Assembly (NCBI RefSeq): GCF_002305875.1
Contig: NZ_CP022098.1
Location: 2,790,001 to 2,854,000, forward strand
Reading direction: 5' to 3'
Length of the DNA: 64,000 nucleotides
Source: Cystobacter fuscus
GTDB taxonomy: Bacteria > Myxococcota > Myxococcia > Myxococcales > Myxococcaceae
The translations under genes were made by a program, and so were the position numbers. Below are positions 42,898 through 52,212 of this stretch, piece after piece; the stretch's first letter is position 1, and each line of letters starts with the position of its first letter. The notes beneath the pieces were generated by a model. That model was not told the DNA's origin. It ran no database searches and saw only the letters and a program-made list of their open reading frames with translations.

Positions 42898-44520
42898 ATG
42901 GCGGATGACATCGTTGCGGTGGCACGTGCGGAATGGCGCGGGGAAGCCCGGGACCTGGTCGAGCTGGCGACCTCGGAGCGGCCGGTGGCGGAGCTGCTGC
43001 GCCGGGGGCTGGAGTGGCTCACCCGGGTGGTGCGCTTCGATCTCGCCACGCTCTTCTTGCTGCGAGAAGGAAAGCTGGTGGCGGTGGTGGCCCGGGGGCC
43101 CCTGGCGAGCGAGCGGGTGCGCCGGCACGAGCTGCGGCTGGCGGACTTCCCCTCGCTGCGCCAGGCGCTGGAGACGCGGCGGGCGCGGGCCTTCACGGAC
43201 GAGGACCACTCGCATGGAGATGGGGACCCGTTCGACGGGGTGTTGGACCTGCCGCCCGGGCACTCGTGCATGGTGGTGCCCCTGTGCGCGGCGGAGCGCT
43301 GCTACGGGCTGCTGACGTTGGATAGAACCGAGTGCGAGACGTATCCGCAGTCGGTGGTGGATCTGGTGGAGGTGTACGGGCAGATGCTGGCCACGTCGCT
43401 GCAGGAGGTCGAGCAGAAGAGCTCGCTCGAGCGGCTGCACCAGCGCGAGCACGAGCACGCGCGGCTCTTGGAGTCCCAGTTGGGCGGGGACGAGGTGGGG
43501 GTGTTGGAGACGTCGCGCAGCCCGGTGGTGCGCGAGCTGGCGATGCGGGCGCGGCAGGTGGCGGAGACGGACACGCCGGTGCTGTTGCTGGGCGAGACGG
43601 GCACGGGCAAGGAGCGGCTGGCGCGGGCGGTGCACCGCTGGAGCACCCGGGCGGAGGGGCCCTTCGTGACGCTCAACTGCGCGGCCATTCCCGAGGGGCT
43701 GCTGGAGAGCGAGCTGTTCGGCCACGTGAAGGGCGCGTTCACCGGGGCCACGAAGGACCGGGCCGGGCGCTTCCAGATGGCGCACGGGGGCACGCTCTTC
43801 CTCGACGAGGTGGGGGAGATGCCGGTGGAGCTGCAGGCCAAGCTCTTGCGCGCCCTGCAGGAGAAGACCTTCGAGCCGGTGGGCAGTGACAGGACGGTGC
43901 GCGCGGACGTGCGCATCCTCGCCGCCACGCACGTGGACCTGCGCCAGGCCCTCTCCCAGCGGCGCTTCCGCGAGGACCTCTATTACCGGCTGAGCGTCTT
44001 TCCCCTGCGGCTGCCGCCGTTGCGCGAGCGGTTGGAGGACCTGCCGCTCCTGTGTGCCTTCCTCCTGGAGGAGCAGGCCCGGAGGACGGCGCGGCGGGGG
44101 ATGAAGGTGGCGCCGGAGGGGCTCGCGCGCCTGGCGGCCTACGACTGGCCGGGCAACATCCGCGAGCTGGCCAACGCCCTGGAGCGTGCCACCATCCTCT
44201 CGCGCAAGCGGGAGCTGGGCGCCGAGTCCTTCGACGTGCCCGCGCGGGCGCCCGAGCCGAAGCGTCCGTCCGAGCCCGCCCCCGCCCCCGTGCCCGTCTC
44301 GCAACACGTGGAGGAGGGCTCCGTGGCGACGCTGGAGGAGGTGCAGCGCCAGCACATCCTGCGTGTGCTCGCCCGTACGCAGGGCCGGCTCTACGGCCCC
44401 GGGGGTGCCGCGGCGCTGTTGGGTCTCAAACCCTCCACGCTGCAAAGTCGCATGAAGAAGCTGGGCATCACGCGCCTGGAGCAATACGTCGCCACTCCGT
44501 CGTCCCCTCCCGGGAAATAG
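42898..44520 (+). CDS. Sigma-54-dependent enhancer-binding protein (GAF-AAA-Fis)
   Basis: This 540-residue activator has an N-terminal GAF sensor (about 25-170) containing Cys124, Cys130, Cys135 and Cys146. The AAA domain has Walker A GETGTGKE (about 232), the sigma-54-contacting GAFTGA at 279-284 and Walker B TLFLDEVGEM (about 299-308). A Pro/Ala linker leads to a C-terminal Fis-type HTH (AALLGLKPSTLQSRMKKLGI). It is divergent from ahpC across 221 bp carrying a -24/-12 promoter, so control of ahpCD is likely. The overall layout resembles NorR. A Cys-based peroxide or redox signal is an inference. The palindrome tctacgtaga lies just before its ATG. Confidence 0.92.
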   Translation: MADDIVAVARAEWRGEARDLVELATSERPVAELLRRGLEWLTRVVRFDLATLFLLREGKLVAVVARGPLASERVRRHELRLADFPSLRQALETRRARAFTDEDHSHGDGDPFDGVLDLPPGHSCMVVPLCAAERCYGLLTLDRTECETYPQSVVDLVEVYGQMLATSLQEVEQKSSLERLHQREHEHARLLESQLGGDEVGVLETSRSPVVRELAMRARQVAETDTPVLLLGETGTGKERLARAVHRWSTRAEGPFVTLNCAAIPEGLLESELFGHVKGAFTGATKDRAGRFQMAHGGTLFLDEVGEMPVELQAKLLRALQEKTFEPVGSDRTVRADVRILAATHVDLRQALSQRRFREDLYYRLSVFPLRLPPLRERLEDLPLLCAFLLEEQARRTARRGMKVAPEGLARLAAYDWPGNIRELANALERATILSRKRELGAESFDVPARAPEPKRPSEPAPAPVPVSQHVEEGSVATLEEVQRQHILRVLARTQGRLYGPGGAAALLGLKPSTLQSRMKKLGITRLEQYVATPSSPPGK

Positions 44521-44575
44521 CGCGGGAGGCGGGCCGTTGGCCCCGTACGCCGCTGTCCTGGAGGAATGAGGAACC

Positions 44576-45421
44576 ATGAGCGATCCGATGCCGCCGCCCT
44601 CGTCGTTCGGCCCGCCCCCGGGCGCCTCGAAGCCCCCGCCCTCGCGCGCGCCGCTGATCGTGGTGCTCCTGGGCGTCGTGGTGGCGCTCGCCATCGTGGG
44701 CTACTCCTGGTGGAAGGGCCGCCAGGCGCCGGTCGCCGAGCCCACGCCCGAGCCCTCTCCCCCCGTGGCCACGGCGCCGGATGCCTCCATTGATGACGTG
44801 CCCCCGCCGCTGCCTCCCCTGGCGGAGAGCGATGCCCGCGTGCGCGAGCTGGTGGGCCTGCTGTCCCCCCTGCCCGAGCTGCAGAAGTGGCTGTCCTCCA
44901 CCGAGGACCTGGTGCGCCGCTTCTCCTCGGCCGTGTCCAACATCGCCGAGGGCCAGAGCCCCCGCTCCGCGCTGTCCTTCATGGCCCCCGTGGGGGACTT
45001 CCAGGTGATCCAGCGCGAGCGCCGCCTCTTCATCGCTCCCGAGAGCTTCGCCCGCTACGACGGCGTGACGCGCGTGTTCACGTCGCTCGACACGTCCACC
45101 AGCGCCATCACGTACAAGGCGCTCCGGCCCCTCATCCAGGGGTCCTATCTGGAGATCAGCCGCCCCGGACAGCGCTTCGAGCAGACGCTCGCCAACGCCA
45201 TCCAGCGGATGCTGGACACCCCCGTGCCCGAGGGCGACGTGGAGGTGGTGGACGCGCCGGGCGGGGTGAACTTCAACTACGCCTCCGAGCAGCTCGAGGG
45301 GCTCAGCGCCGCGCAGAAGCACCTGGTTCGCATGGGGCCCACCAACGCCCGGGCCATCCAGACCAAGCTGCGCGAGCTGCGGGACGCGCTCGCCCTGCCG
45401 CCGCCCTCCGCCTCGCCGTGA
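44576..45421 (+). CDS. DUF3014 family membrane-anchored protein
   Basis: This 281-residue protein has a Pro-rich cytoplasmic N-terminus, one transmembrane helix (APLIVVLLGVVVALAIVGYS, about residues 24-43) and a Pro-rich linker. The DUF3014 domain follows (about 80-265, from RELVGLLSPLPELQKWL to the QKHLVRMGP region). The family is found in proteobacteria and its function is not known. The ATG follows GGAGGAATGAGGAACC. It is downstream of the sigma-54 activator by about 55 bp and may be co-expressed. Confidence 0.85.
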   Translation: MSDPMPPPSSFGPPPGASKPPPSRAPLIVVLLGVVVALAIVGYSWWKGRQAPVAEPTPEPSPPVATAPDASIDDVPPPLPPLAESDARVRELVGLLSPLPELQKWLSSTEDLVRRFSSAVSNIAEGQSPRSALSFMAPVGDFQVIQRERRLFIAPESFARYDGVTRVFTSLDTSTSAITYKALRPLIQGSYLEISRPGQRFEQTLANAIQRMLDTPVPEGDVEVVDAPGGVNFNYASEQLEGLSAAQKHLVRMGPTNARAIQTKLRELRDALALPPPSASP

Positions 45422-45428
45422 GGGGGGA

Positions 45429-45448
45429 CGCGCCGGGCAGCCGGCGCG
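45429..45448. terminator. Hairpin between convergent DUF3014 and XRE-cupin genes
   Basis: The arms cgcgccgg and ccggcgcg form a perfect 8-bp stem with the tetraloop gcag, between the two stop codons. No T-run is present; it could act on both strands. Confidence 0.4.
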
Positions 45449-45449
45449 C

Positions 45450-46010
45450 TCAGATGCCTCCGGGGGCCAGCACGACGATGCTGAAGGCCACCAGCGGCTT
45501 GTCCCCCTTGTTGCGGTAGGTGTGCTTCTGGTCCCCCCGGAAGACGAGCACGTCGCGCGCCTCGAGCGTCCACACGGAGCCGACGGTCACCAGCTCCAGG
45601 GTGCCGCTCTCGCAGGTGAGGTATTCCCGCGTGCCGGGCGTGTGCGGAACGCCCACGAGCACGCCGTCGCCGGGAAAGTCCATCCGCTCGATGATGAGGC
45701 CCGGCAGGCTGTCCGGCAGCACCCGTTCGATCCGCACGTTGCCCTTGGTGCGCGAGGAGAGGCTCGCCCGCTTGACGAGCCGGGCCTCCTGCCGGGGGGC
45801 GCCGAGCAGCTCCTCCACCGTGGTCTGCAACGACGACGCGACGCGCAACAGGACCGACAGGGTCGGATTTCCACTGCCCGACTCCAGGTGGGTCCACGTC
45901 GCGCGCGGCACGCCCGCCAGCCTGGCGATCTGCTGCTGGCTCAGGCCGCGTGCGTCGCGCAGCGCGCGCAGGTTGCGCGCCAGGTTCTCGGAGGTGCGCT
46001 CCATGGCCAT
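45450..46010 (-). CDS. XRE family regulator with cupin sensor domain
   Basis: This protein of about 186 residues has an N-terminal Cro/XRE helix-turn-helix (LRALRDARGLSQQQIARLAG...RATWTHLESGSGNPTL, about 10-65) and a C-terminal small cupin barrel (GVPHTPGTREYLTCESGTLEL to LVFRGDQKHTYRN). Such regulators sense a metabolite through the cupin. ATG 46010 has GGAGAGG at good spacing; starts at 46043 and 46076 are in frame. It is divergent from sodB, with an AT-rich inverted repeat between them. Control of sodB is a reasonable guess. Confidence 0.85.
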   Translation of the reverse strand: MAMERTSENLARNLRALRDARGLSQQQIARLAGVPRATWTHLESGSGNPTLSVLLRVASSLQTTVEELLGAPRQEARLVKRASLSSRTKGNVRIERVLPDSLPGLIIERMDFPGDGVLVGVPHTPGTREYLTCESGTLELVTVGSVWTLEARDVLVFRGDQKHTYRNKGDKPLVAFSIVVLAPGGI

Positions 46011-46089
46011 GGCTGCCTCTCCCGTCCGGCTCTCCCGTGACATCCCCGTGGCCCCTTCCCCGTCCGTCCGCGCCATCTCATTGGCGACC

Positions 46090-46105
46090 GGACAATTTAT
46101 TGACC
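46090..46105. promoter_or_regulatory. AT-rich inverted repeat between XRE-cupin gene and sodB
   Basis: The sequence ggacaatttattgacc has half sites CAAT/ATTG with GG/CC outer pairs, imperfect only at the centre and one outer position. It stands out in a GC-rich region midway between two divergent starts and is a candidate operator for the XRE-cupin protein or another redox regulator. Confidence 0.45.
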
Positions 46106-46180
46106 AGGCCGCTGACATACGGACCGCATGCCGGTAGAGCAAGGGCAGCTTCAGCGTACCCACGACGAAAGGACGTTCCC

Positions 46181-46765
46181 ATGCCGTTCACGTTGCCCGA
46201 ACTGCCCTACAACAAGGATGCACTCGCCCCCCACATCAGCGCGGAGACGCTCGAGTACCACCACGGCAAGCACCATGCCGCGTACGTGACGAACCTGAAC
46301 AAGCTGCTGGAGGGCAAGCCCGAGGCCAACCAGTCGCTCGAGCAGGTCATCCTCAGCAGCGACGGGGGCGTCTTCAACAACGCCGCCCAGGTGTGGAACC
46401 ACACCTTCTACTGGAACTGCATGAAGCCCAACGGCGGCGGCAAGCCGACGGGTGACCTCGCGGACGCCATCAACCGCGACTTCGGCTCGTATGAGAACTT
46501 CCGCGAGCAGTTCTCCAACGCCGCCGCCACGCAGTTCGGCTCGGGCTGGGCCTGGCTGGTGCTCGACAAGGACAAGCTGGCCATCACCAAGACGGGCAAC
46601 GCGGACCTGCCGATGAAGCACGGCCAGAAGGCGCTGCTGACCATCGACGTGTGGGAGCACGCCTACTACATCGACTTCCGCAACGCGCGCCCGAAGTACA
46701 TCTCCACGTTCCTCGACAGCCTCGTCAACTGGGACTTCGTCACCCAGAACCTCAAGACGCGCTGA
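46181..46765 (+). CDS. sodB: Iron superoxide dismutase
   Basis: This 194-residue Fe-type superoxide dismutase has metal ligands His27 (YHHGKHHAAY), the His in WNHTFYWNC, and the Asp and His of DVWEHAYYIDF. The AAATQFGSGWAWLV segment follows the Fe-type pattern. No signal peptide is present, so it acts in the cytoplasm. The ATG at 46181 is preceded by AAAGGA. It is divergent from the XRE-cupin gene and lies close to dps and ahpCD. Confidence 0.96.
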   Translation: MPFTLPELPYNKDALAPHISAETLEYHHGKHHAAYVTNLNKLLEGKPEANQSLEQVILSSDGGVFNNAAQVWNHTFYWNCMKPNGGGKPTGDLADAINRDFGSYENFREQFSNAAATQFGSGWAWLVLDKDKLAITKTGNADLPMKHGQKALLTIDVWEHAYYIDFRNARPKYISTFLDSLVNWDFVTQNLKTR

Positions 46766-46782
46766 GCGAGGCGCTCGCGGTG

Positions 46783-48669
46783 TCAGGCGCCCGGCGCGTG
46801 GGTGGCGCCGGGCGCGTGGCGCGGGAGGCGGAGCGTGAAGGTCGTGCCCTCCTCCGGTGAGGAGCGGACTTCCACCTCGCCCTGGTGCCCCCGGACGAAC
46901 TCCCGGACGATGAAGAGGCCCAGCCCCACGCCCCCCGAGGCCCGGCGTCCGCCGCGGCCTCCGGTCCGGAAGGGCTCGAAGAGGTGGGGCAGCAGGGCCG
47001 CGTCGATGGGCCTGCCGTGGCTGTTCACCTCCAGCCGCTGCTCTCCGGCGGCATCCCAGAGCTGGATGGTGATGGGGTGGGACTCGTCGCCGTGCTCGAT
47101 CGCGTTGCCCACCAGGTTGGAGAAGACCTGCGCCAGTCGGTCCGCGTCCCAGTGGCCCTGGGTGTCGCCCTCCACGGTGAGCTGGATGTGGCGCCGCGGG
47201 TAGATGGCCGCGAACTCGTCGAGCACCCGGCGGCACACCTGCTCCAGGTCCACGGCATGGCGCACCACCGGGAGGGCCTTGTCGCGCGCCCGGACGCTGT
47301 CGAGCATCTGGCGCGTCAGCCGGGTCATGCGCCGGGTGGTCTCCTCGATGCGCGAGAGGGTGGTGTGCTGCGCCGGGGTGAGGTTGGGGGACTGCGCCAG
47401 CATCTGCGCGGACAGTCGGATGGCGGCCAGCGGGCTGCCCAGATCATGGCTGACGATGCCGAGGACACGCTCGACGAGCCGTGCCTCCCGGGCCGACTCC
47501 TCCTCGCGCCGCTTGTGCTCGCTCACGTCCATCATCGCGCCGATGAGCCGCTCGGGCCGTCCCTCGGGGCTCCGGTCGATGTGGCCACGCTCCAGCACAC
47601 ACGCGTAGGTGCCGTCCGCCCGCCGGAAGCGGTACTCGCTCGACCAGTGCTCTTCCCGGCCCTCCATCGCGGCGTGCAGGGCGCGCAGGATCCGCGGCTG
47701 ATCGTCCGGGTGGATGCGCTCCCTCCACCAGCCCGGTGACGTGCCGCACTGCTCGGGTGCCTCGCCGAACACCTCTCCGAGCACCGTGCTCCAGTTCATC
47801 TCGCCGCTGCCGAGATGCCAGTCCCACAGCACCTCCCGGGTGGCGCGCGCCGCCCACCGGTGGCGTGCCTCGCTCTCCTGGAGTGCTCGCTCCAGGTGCT
47901 TGCGCTCGGTGATGTCCCGGGAGATGCCGAACAACCCCGTGACGGCTCCCGTCTTCTCGTCCCGCAGCACCCCCTTGGTGCACAGCCACACCCGCTGGCC
48001 CGCGACATCCTCGTCCTCGTACGTCAGGGGCCGCCGCGCGGCGAGCACCTCTTCGTCATGGGCCCGCGTGGCGCTCGCATCCTCGGGCTGGAAGATGTCC
48101 TGGTCGCCATGGCCGATGATGTCCGCCGGCGAGACGCCCATCGCGCGCGCTCCCTCGGGGTTGATGAGCGTGTAGCGCCCGTCGAGATCCTTGGCGAAGA
48201 TGGCGTCCGGGGCGCAGTGGATGACCCGCTGGAACAGCTCCCGATCGCGCCGCAGCGACTCCGTCTCCCGCCGCTCGGCGGTGATGTCGCGGATCCACAG
48301 CATCAGGTGCCCGGCGCGCTGGGCCGCGTCGATGTGGAAGACGACCCGGTCCTCTCCCTCGCCATGGGTCAGCTCGGTGGAAAGGCTTCCCTCGTCCTCG
48401 AGCGAGTCCTCCCAGCGCAGCAGCTCGCGCACGAAGGGCTCCTGCTTGTCCTGGTCGAGGATGTCCCGCAGGCGCAGGCCCGGAAACAGGTGCGCGTCCG
48501 GCACCAGGCGCCGGGTGGCGGGATTGGCCTGGATCCACAGGGCATCCTGGAGAGGCGTCTGGGAGTTCAACGCCAGTCGCAGCAGCACCATGCCGTAGGG
48601 CGCGAGCGCCCAGAAGGAGCTCGTCACGGCCTCGATGCTTTCCACTCCCCCCACTGCAATGGCTCGCAT
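46783..48669 (-). CDS. PAS-domain sensor histidine kinase (orphan)
   Basis: This is a 628-residue protein. It has three PAS-type segments: an N-terminal degenerate one, a second at about 145-265 (APDAIFAKDLDGRYTLINPE) and a third at about 275-395 (PAS_3 type with WWRERIHPDDQPRI). The kinase core follows, with the H-box GIVSHDLGSPLAAI, an N-box SNLVGNAIEHGD and GGVGLGLFIV. There is no membrane segment, so it senses in the cytoplasm. No response regulator is adjacent, so it probably works with an unlinked partner. The first PAS contains no obvious cofactor-binding residue. The signal is unknown. Confidence 0.9.
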   Translation of the reverse strand: MRAIAVGGVESIEAVTSSFWALAPYGMVLLRLALNSQTPLQDALWIQANPATRRLVPDAHLFPGLRLRDILDQDKQEPFVRELLRWEDSLEDEGSLSTELTHGEGEDRVVFHIDAAQRAGHLMLWIRDITAERRETESLRRDRELFQRVIHCAPDAIFAKDLDGRYTLINPEGARAMGVSPADIIGHGDQDIFQPEDASATRAHDEEVLAARRPLTYEDEDVAGQRVWLCTKGVLRDEKTGAVTGLFGISRDITERKHLERALQESEARHRWAARATREVLWDWHLGSGEMNWSTVLGEVFGEAPEQCGTSPGWWRERIHPDDQPRILRALHAAMEGREEHWSSEYRFRRADGTYACVLERGHIDRSPEGRPERLIGAMMDVSEHKRREEESAREARLVERVLGIVSHDLGSPLAAIRLSAQMLAQSPNLTPAQHTTLSRIEETTRRMTRLTRQMLDSVRARDKALPVVRHAVDLEQVCRRVLDEFAAIYPRRHIQLTVEGDTQGHWDADRLAQVFSNLVGNAIEHGDESHPITIQLWDAAGEQRLEVNSHGRPIDAALLPHLFEPFRTGGRGGRRASGGVGLGLFIVREFVRGHQGEVEVRSSPEEGTTFTLRLPRHAPGATHAPGA

Positions 48670-48762
48670 GCGAAGACCCTAGCGCGCTCCTTCCGCCAGC
48701 TTGAATCGACCCCGGGTCTGATACCAGTGTTCTTCGTGAAAACAGTTTTCCAGGAAAGGCGT

Positions 48763-49569
48763 TCACCGGCCCACGGCGGGTGGCGCCATGTAGAACTGGA
48801 AGCGGGTCACGGGCCGGTAGCCCATGCGGCGATAGACGGGCAGTCCCGCGGGAGTGGCGTGCAGCACCGTGCGCTCCAGGCCCCAGGCGCGATGGGCCTC
48901 GGTGAGTGCGTGGCGGATGATGGCCTCGGCGCAGCCGAGCTTCCGGTGGGGGGCGAGGGTGGCGACCATGGACACGTAGGCGACGTCGTCCGCGCGCATC
49001 ACGGCCGCGCAGCTGGCGGCCTGCTCGAGGCGGTAGCCGACGAAGCCCAGGTTGTCGCCGGAGAACATCGCCGGGACATCGAACACCTGGCGACCGGTGG
49101 CCAGCGCCACGTCGTAGCTGAGGGAGTTGAGGTCGGCGAGGTCACCCCGCACGCGCGCGTCACTCGCCGCGCTCATCTCCATGCGGGGCAGGGGACGGGC
49201 GGGGGGAAGCAGCCGCTCGGCGACCATGCCGGTGGCCACCACGCTGGGCGACAGGCCCAGGGGCGCGAACAGGGACGCCGCGCGCGCGCGCAGGGCGGGC
49301 GGAACCCAGTCCTCGCACAGCGCGAGCATCCAGCCCTGTCTCCGGGGCATGAAGTAGCGGGCGGCGGCGGTGGCGGCGTGGCTCAGGCCCGACTCCGTGT
49401 CCACCGGGGCGGGCAGGAAGGCCGCGTTGAGCATGGCCCAGGGAACATTGCTCGCCGCGATGCACACCTCGGGCTGGTCGAGCACCTCGCCGGTGGGACT
49501 GCCACGGGCGAAGAAACGCCAGGCGTCTTGGAAGCGGGTGTTGGACTCGTGGATTTCTTCTGGGGACAT
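48763..49569 (-). CDS. GNAT family N-acetyltransferase
   Basis: This 268-residue protein has its GNAT core in the second half. AYVSMVATLAPHRKLGCAEAIIRHAL provides the acetyl-CoA-binding R/Q-x-x-G-x-G/A-like turn, and the last strand TPAGLPVYRRMGYRPVTRFQ carries the typical PVYRRMGY. The N-terminal half may be a substrate-binding region. It begins 6 nt after the stop of the lytic transglycosylase gene, so it is probably in the same transcript. The acceptor is unknown. Confidence 0.85.
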   Translation of the reverse strand: MSPEEIHESNTRFQDAWRFFARGSPTGEVLDQPEVCIAASNVPWAMLNAAFLPAPVDTESGLSHAATAAARYFMPRRQGWMLALCEDWVPPALRARAASLFAPLGLSPSVVATGMVAERLLPPARPLPRMEMSAASDARVRGDLADLNSLSYDVALATGRQVFDVPAMFSGDNLGFVGYRLEQAASCAAVMRADDVAYVSMVATLAPHRKLGCAEAIIRHALTEAHRAWGLERTVLHATPAGLPVYRRMGYRPVTRFQFYMAPPAVGR

Positions 49570-49575
49570 GGGGGC

Positions 49576-51996
49576 TCAGCGCGAGCCCGCATTATTGGAA
49601 CCCCGGTCTCCAAAGGCCAGTGTCGTGAGCGAGCCCGAGTCATAGAGGAACTGGTAGGCCGCCGCGCTGCCCAGCACCCGCTTGACGTACAGGCGCGTCT
49701 CCTCCACGGGGATCTGCTCCACCCACTCGTCCAGCTCGGCGTCGGGGAAGCGGGAGATCCACCGGTCCACCGCGCCCGGGCCCGCGTTGTAGCTGGCCAC
49801 CGCGTACGCCAGGTTGCCGGAGAAGCGCCGCTGGAGGCCGCCGAGGTACGCCGAGCCGAGGCGGATGTTGTGGTGCGGCTCGAGCAGGGCGTCGGGCGTG
49901 GCCAGCGTCAGCCGCAGCTCGCGCGCCACCACGGAGGCGGTGGCGGGCATGAGCTGGGCGAGCCCGAGCGCTCCCGTGGACGAGCGCGCCTTGGGATTGA
50001 AGGCGCTCTCCTCGCGCATGAGCGCCTGCATCAGGTCCGGGTTCACCCGTGCCGAGCGGCAGTGACGCACCACCAGCTCGCGGAAGGGCTGGGGGTAGGC
50101 CGCCGAGTAGATGAGGCGCGTCTCGGCCTCGGTGGGCGCCGCCAGTCCCTCGCGCCGGAAGGCCCAGGCGATGGGGCGCGCATGGCGCTCGTTGCCCGAG
50201 GCGCGCAGCAGGTGGAAGAGCAGACGGATGGACTCCTCGTCACGGCCCTTGCGATCCACGGCCAGCAGCTCCGCGGCCGCCTCGCGGTGTCCGAGCCGCA
50301 GCATCTCCAGGCCGGTGACGAAGTGCGCGTCCTTCATGAGGGCGCCGGCCTCCAGGGGCCACACCTCGGCGGGGCTGGTGGGCTGACGCAGCCGCGCGAC
50401 GATGGCGCTCGTGCGCTCCGGGGCCTCGTGCGCCAGGCGCGAGCGCGCCAGCAGGCCGTACCACGTGGCCGCGCCCTCGGCCGCGACGCGCTCGAGCAGC
50501 GCATGTGCTTCCACCGCGCGGCCCAGGCCGGGCAGCAGGCGCGCGCGCCAGTAGCGGGCTCGCTGCACGAACTCGTGCGTGGAGCCCGTGCCCCGCAGGG
50601 CCTCGATGCGCGTGAGGGCCTCGAGCGCCGCCTCGTTCTTGCCCTCGGCGCGGTACATCCAGAAGCGCTGGAAGAGGGCCTCGGCGGCGAAGTTGCCCTC
50701 CGGGTAGTTGGCGATGAGCTGATCCAGGTAGCTCACGGCGGCGGCCTTCTCCCCGCGCTCCTGCGCCTTGCCCGCCGCGTAGAAGAGGGCGTCATCGGCA
50801 TAGGGGTGCTGGGGGTAGTCGCGCGCGAGCTGGAGGTAGGTGTTGATGGAGCTCTCCGGCTCCACCACCGACTCCGAGTAGCCCAGCACGTAGAGGGCGC
50901 GGGGCCGCAGCGCGGCGTCCTGGCACTGCTCGGTGACGGGCCGCAGCACGCGGATGGCCTGGGAGTGCTTGCGCTCCTTGCGCAGGGCGGTGCCGTAGGC
51001 GAAGTGCGCGCGGCAGGCCAGCTCGTCGGGCAGCTCCAGCTTCGGCAGCAGCCGCCCGAGCGTGTCCATCGCCTCGCGGTTCTGGTGCAGCGACAGCAGC
51101 GTCTCGGCGCGCGCCACCTTCCACTTGGGCACGTAGGGCAGGTCGCGCAGGCCCTTCACCGCCGCCGTGGCCTCCTTGGAGAAGGGGTGCAGCGCCCATA
51201 CCGCGAGGTGCGCCCGGTGCTCGCCGTTGTAGTCGGCCTGGTAGCGCGCCAGCCGGGCGATGGTGAGCCACGCGGCGGCCTGATCCGGGTCCCCCGGCCG
51301 GGGCGTGTCCGTCTGGACGATGGGCGTGAGGGCCGCCACGGCCGCGGCGTAGTCGCGCTTGCGCTTCTCGAGCAGCGACGCCATGCCGAAGCGCGCGTCG
51401 GTGTAGCGCCGCGCGCCGGGCTTCACGGCCTCGTAGTGGGCGATGGCCTCCGTCCACTTGCGCTGCTTCTCGTACGCCCGCGCCGCCTCGAAGTGGCAGT
51501 AGTCGCTCATCACGGGCCAGTCCTGGGCGAGCCCCTCGAGCTCCTCGGCCGCCACGGCCCACTGTCCCTGGCCGAACGCGCTCATCGCCCGGAGGTAGCG
51601 CACGGGCGCCGTCGGCGCCTCCTTGTCCAGCAGTTGCCGGGCGACGCGGTAGCGGTGCTGGTCGTACGCGCCCTTGGCCTGGGCGAGCACGCCCTCGGCG
51701 AAATAGGAGGAGAGGCTCGTGCCGTCGAGCTTGTGCACCCATTTGCGCTCACCCGGCGCCACCGGTTCCGCCGGGCCGAGGGTGAACTCGGGGGGCGCCT
51801 CCTCGTCCTCGCTGTCGAGCGAGGAGTTGAGCTGGGGTTTGGCCGAGGCGCTCTCGGCGAGGTTGGAGATGTCCGCGCCGCCGGGCGCGGTGGGCGGGGT
51901 GAGCGCGGCGGGTGCTTCCGCCCACACGGGCGACACCCAGAGCGCGGCAACCAGCGACCATTGCTTCCATCCGAGCGTCGTGTCTTGCAGTCCCAC
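49576..51996 (-). CDS. Lytic murein transglycosylase (Slt-type) with TPR region
   Basis: This is an 806-residue exported protein. The GTG start at 51996 gives a short n-region and a hydrophobic stretch (WSLVAALWVSPVWAEA) as signal peptide, with AGGGGAA upstream; the frame is open further to 52116. A long TPR-like helical region (about 100-610) resembles the Slt70 ring. The C-terminal transglycosylase domain has catalytic Glu in LMREESAFNP, then GALGLAQLMPATA and VASYNAGPGAVDRW. It cleaves peptidoglycan in the periplasm during growth or remodelling. Confidence 0.9.
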   Translation of the reverse strand: MGLQDTTLGWKQWSLVAALWVSPVWAEAPAALTPPTAPGGADISNLAESASAKPQLNSSLDSEDEEAPPEFTLGPAEPVAPGERKWVHKLDGTSLSSYFAEGVLAQAKGAYDQHRYRVARQLLDKEAPTAPVRYLRAMSAFGQGQWAVAAEELEGLAQDWPVMSDYCHFEAARAYEKQRKWTEAIAHYEAVKPGARRYTDARFGMASLLEKRKRDYAAAVAALTPIVQTDTPRPGDPDQAAAWLTIARLARYQADYNGEHRAHLAVWALHPFSKEATAAVKGLRDLPYVPKWKVARAETLLSLHQNREAMDTLGRLLPKLELPDELACRAHFAYGTALRKERKHSQAIRVLRPVTEQCQDAALRPRALYVLGYSESVVEPESSINTYLQLARDYPQHPYADDALFYAAGKAQERGEKAAAVSYLDQLIANYPEGNFAAEALFQRFWMYRAEGKNEAALEALTRIEALRGTGSTHEFVQRARYWRARLLPGLGRAVEAHALLERVAAEGAATWYGLLARSRLAHEAPERTSAIVARLRQPTSPAEVWPLEAGALMKDAHFVTGLEMLRLGHREAAAELLAVDRKGRDEESIRLLFHLLRASGNERHARPIAWAFRREGLAAPTEAETRLIYSAAYPQPFRELVVRHCRSARVNPDLMQALMREESAFNPKARSSTGALGLAQLMPATASVVARELRLTLATPDALLEPHHNIRLGSAYLGGLQRRFSGNLAYAVASYNAGPGAVDRWISRFPDAELDEWVEQIPVEETRLYVKRVLGSAAAYQFLYDSGSLTTLAFGDRGSNNAGSR

Positions 51997-52212
51997 ACCA
52001 TTCCCCTGGTCGAGGCCCGAGCCGTCAGTGAGGGCCTGGAAATAGGAATGGCGGGGAAGGCTGGGGAGTGAGGGAGCGTGCGTCTTCTCAAGCGGGCGTT
52101 GTCCGGTGCACGGCACACATTCGCTCCATGGGCGTGGCGGGCGGATTCACATGGGGTGCGATGTTGTCTCGTGAACCCGACAGGGGCCGCTCATGTCATA
52201 GGGTAGGGCGCC

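Noticed and set aside
47815-52071. 1418-codon open frame on the plus strand
   Set aside because: It is antisense to the histidine kinase, GNAT and transglycosylase genes, all of which have clear motifs.
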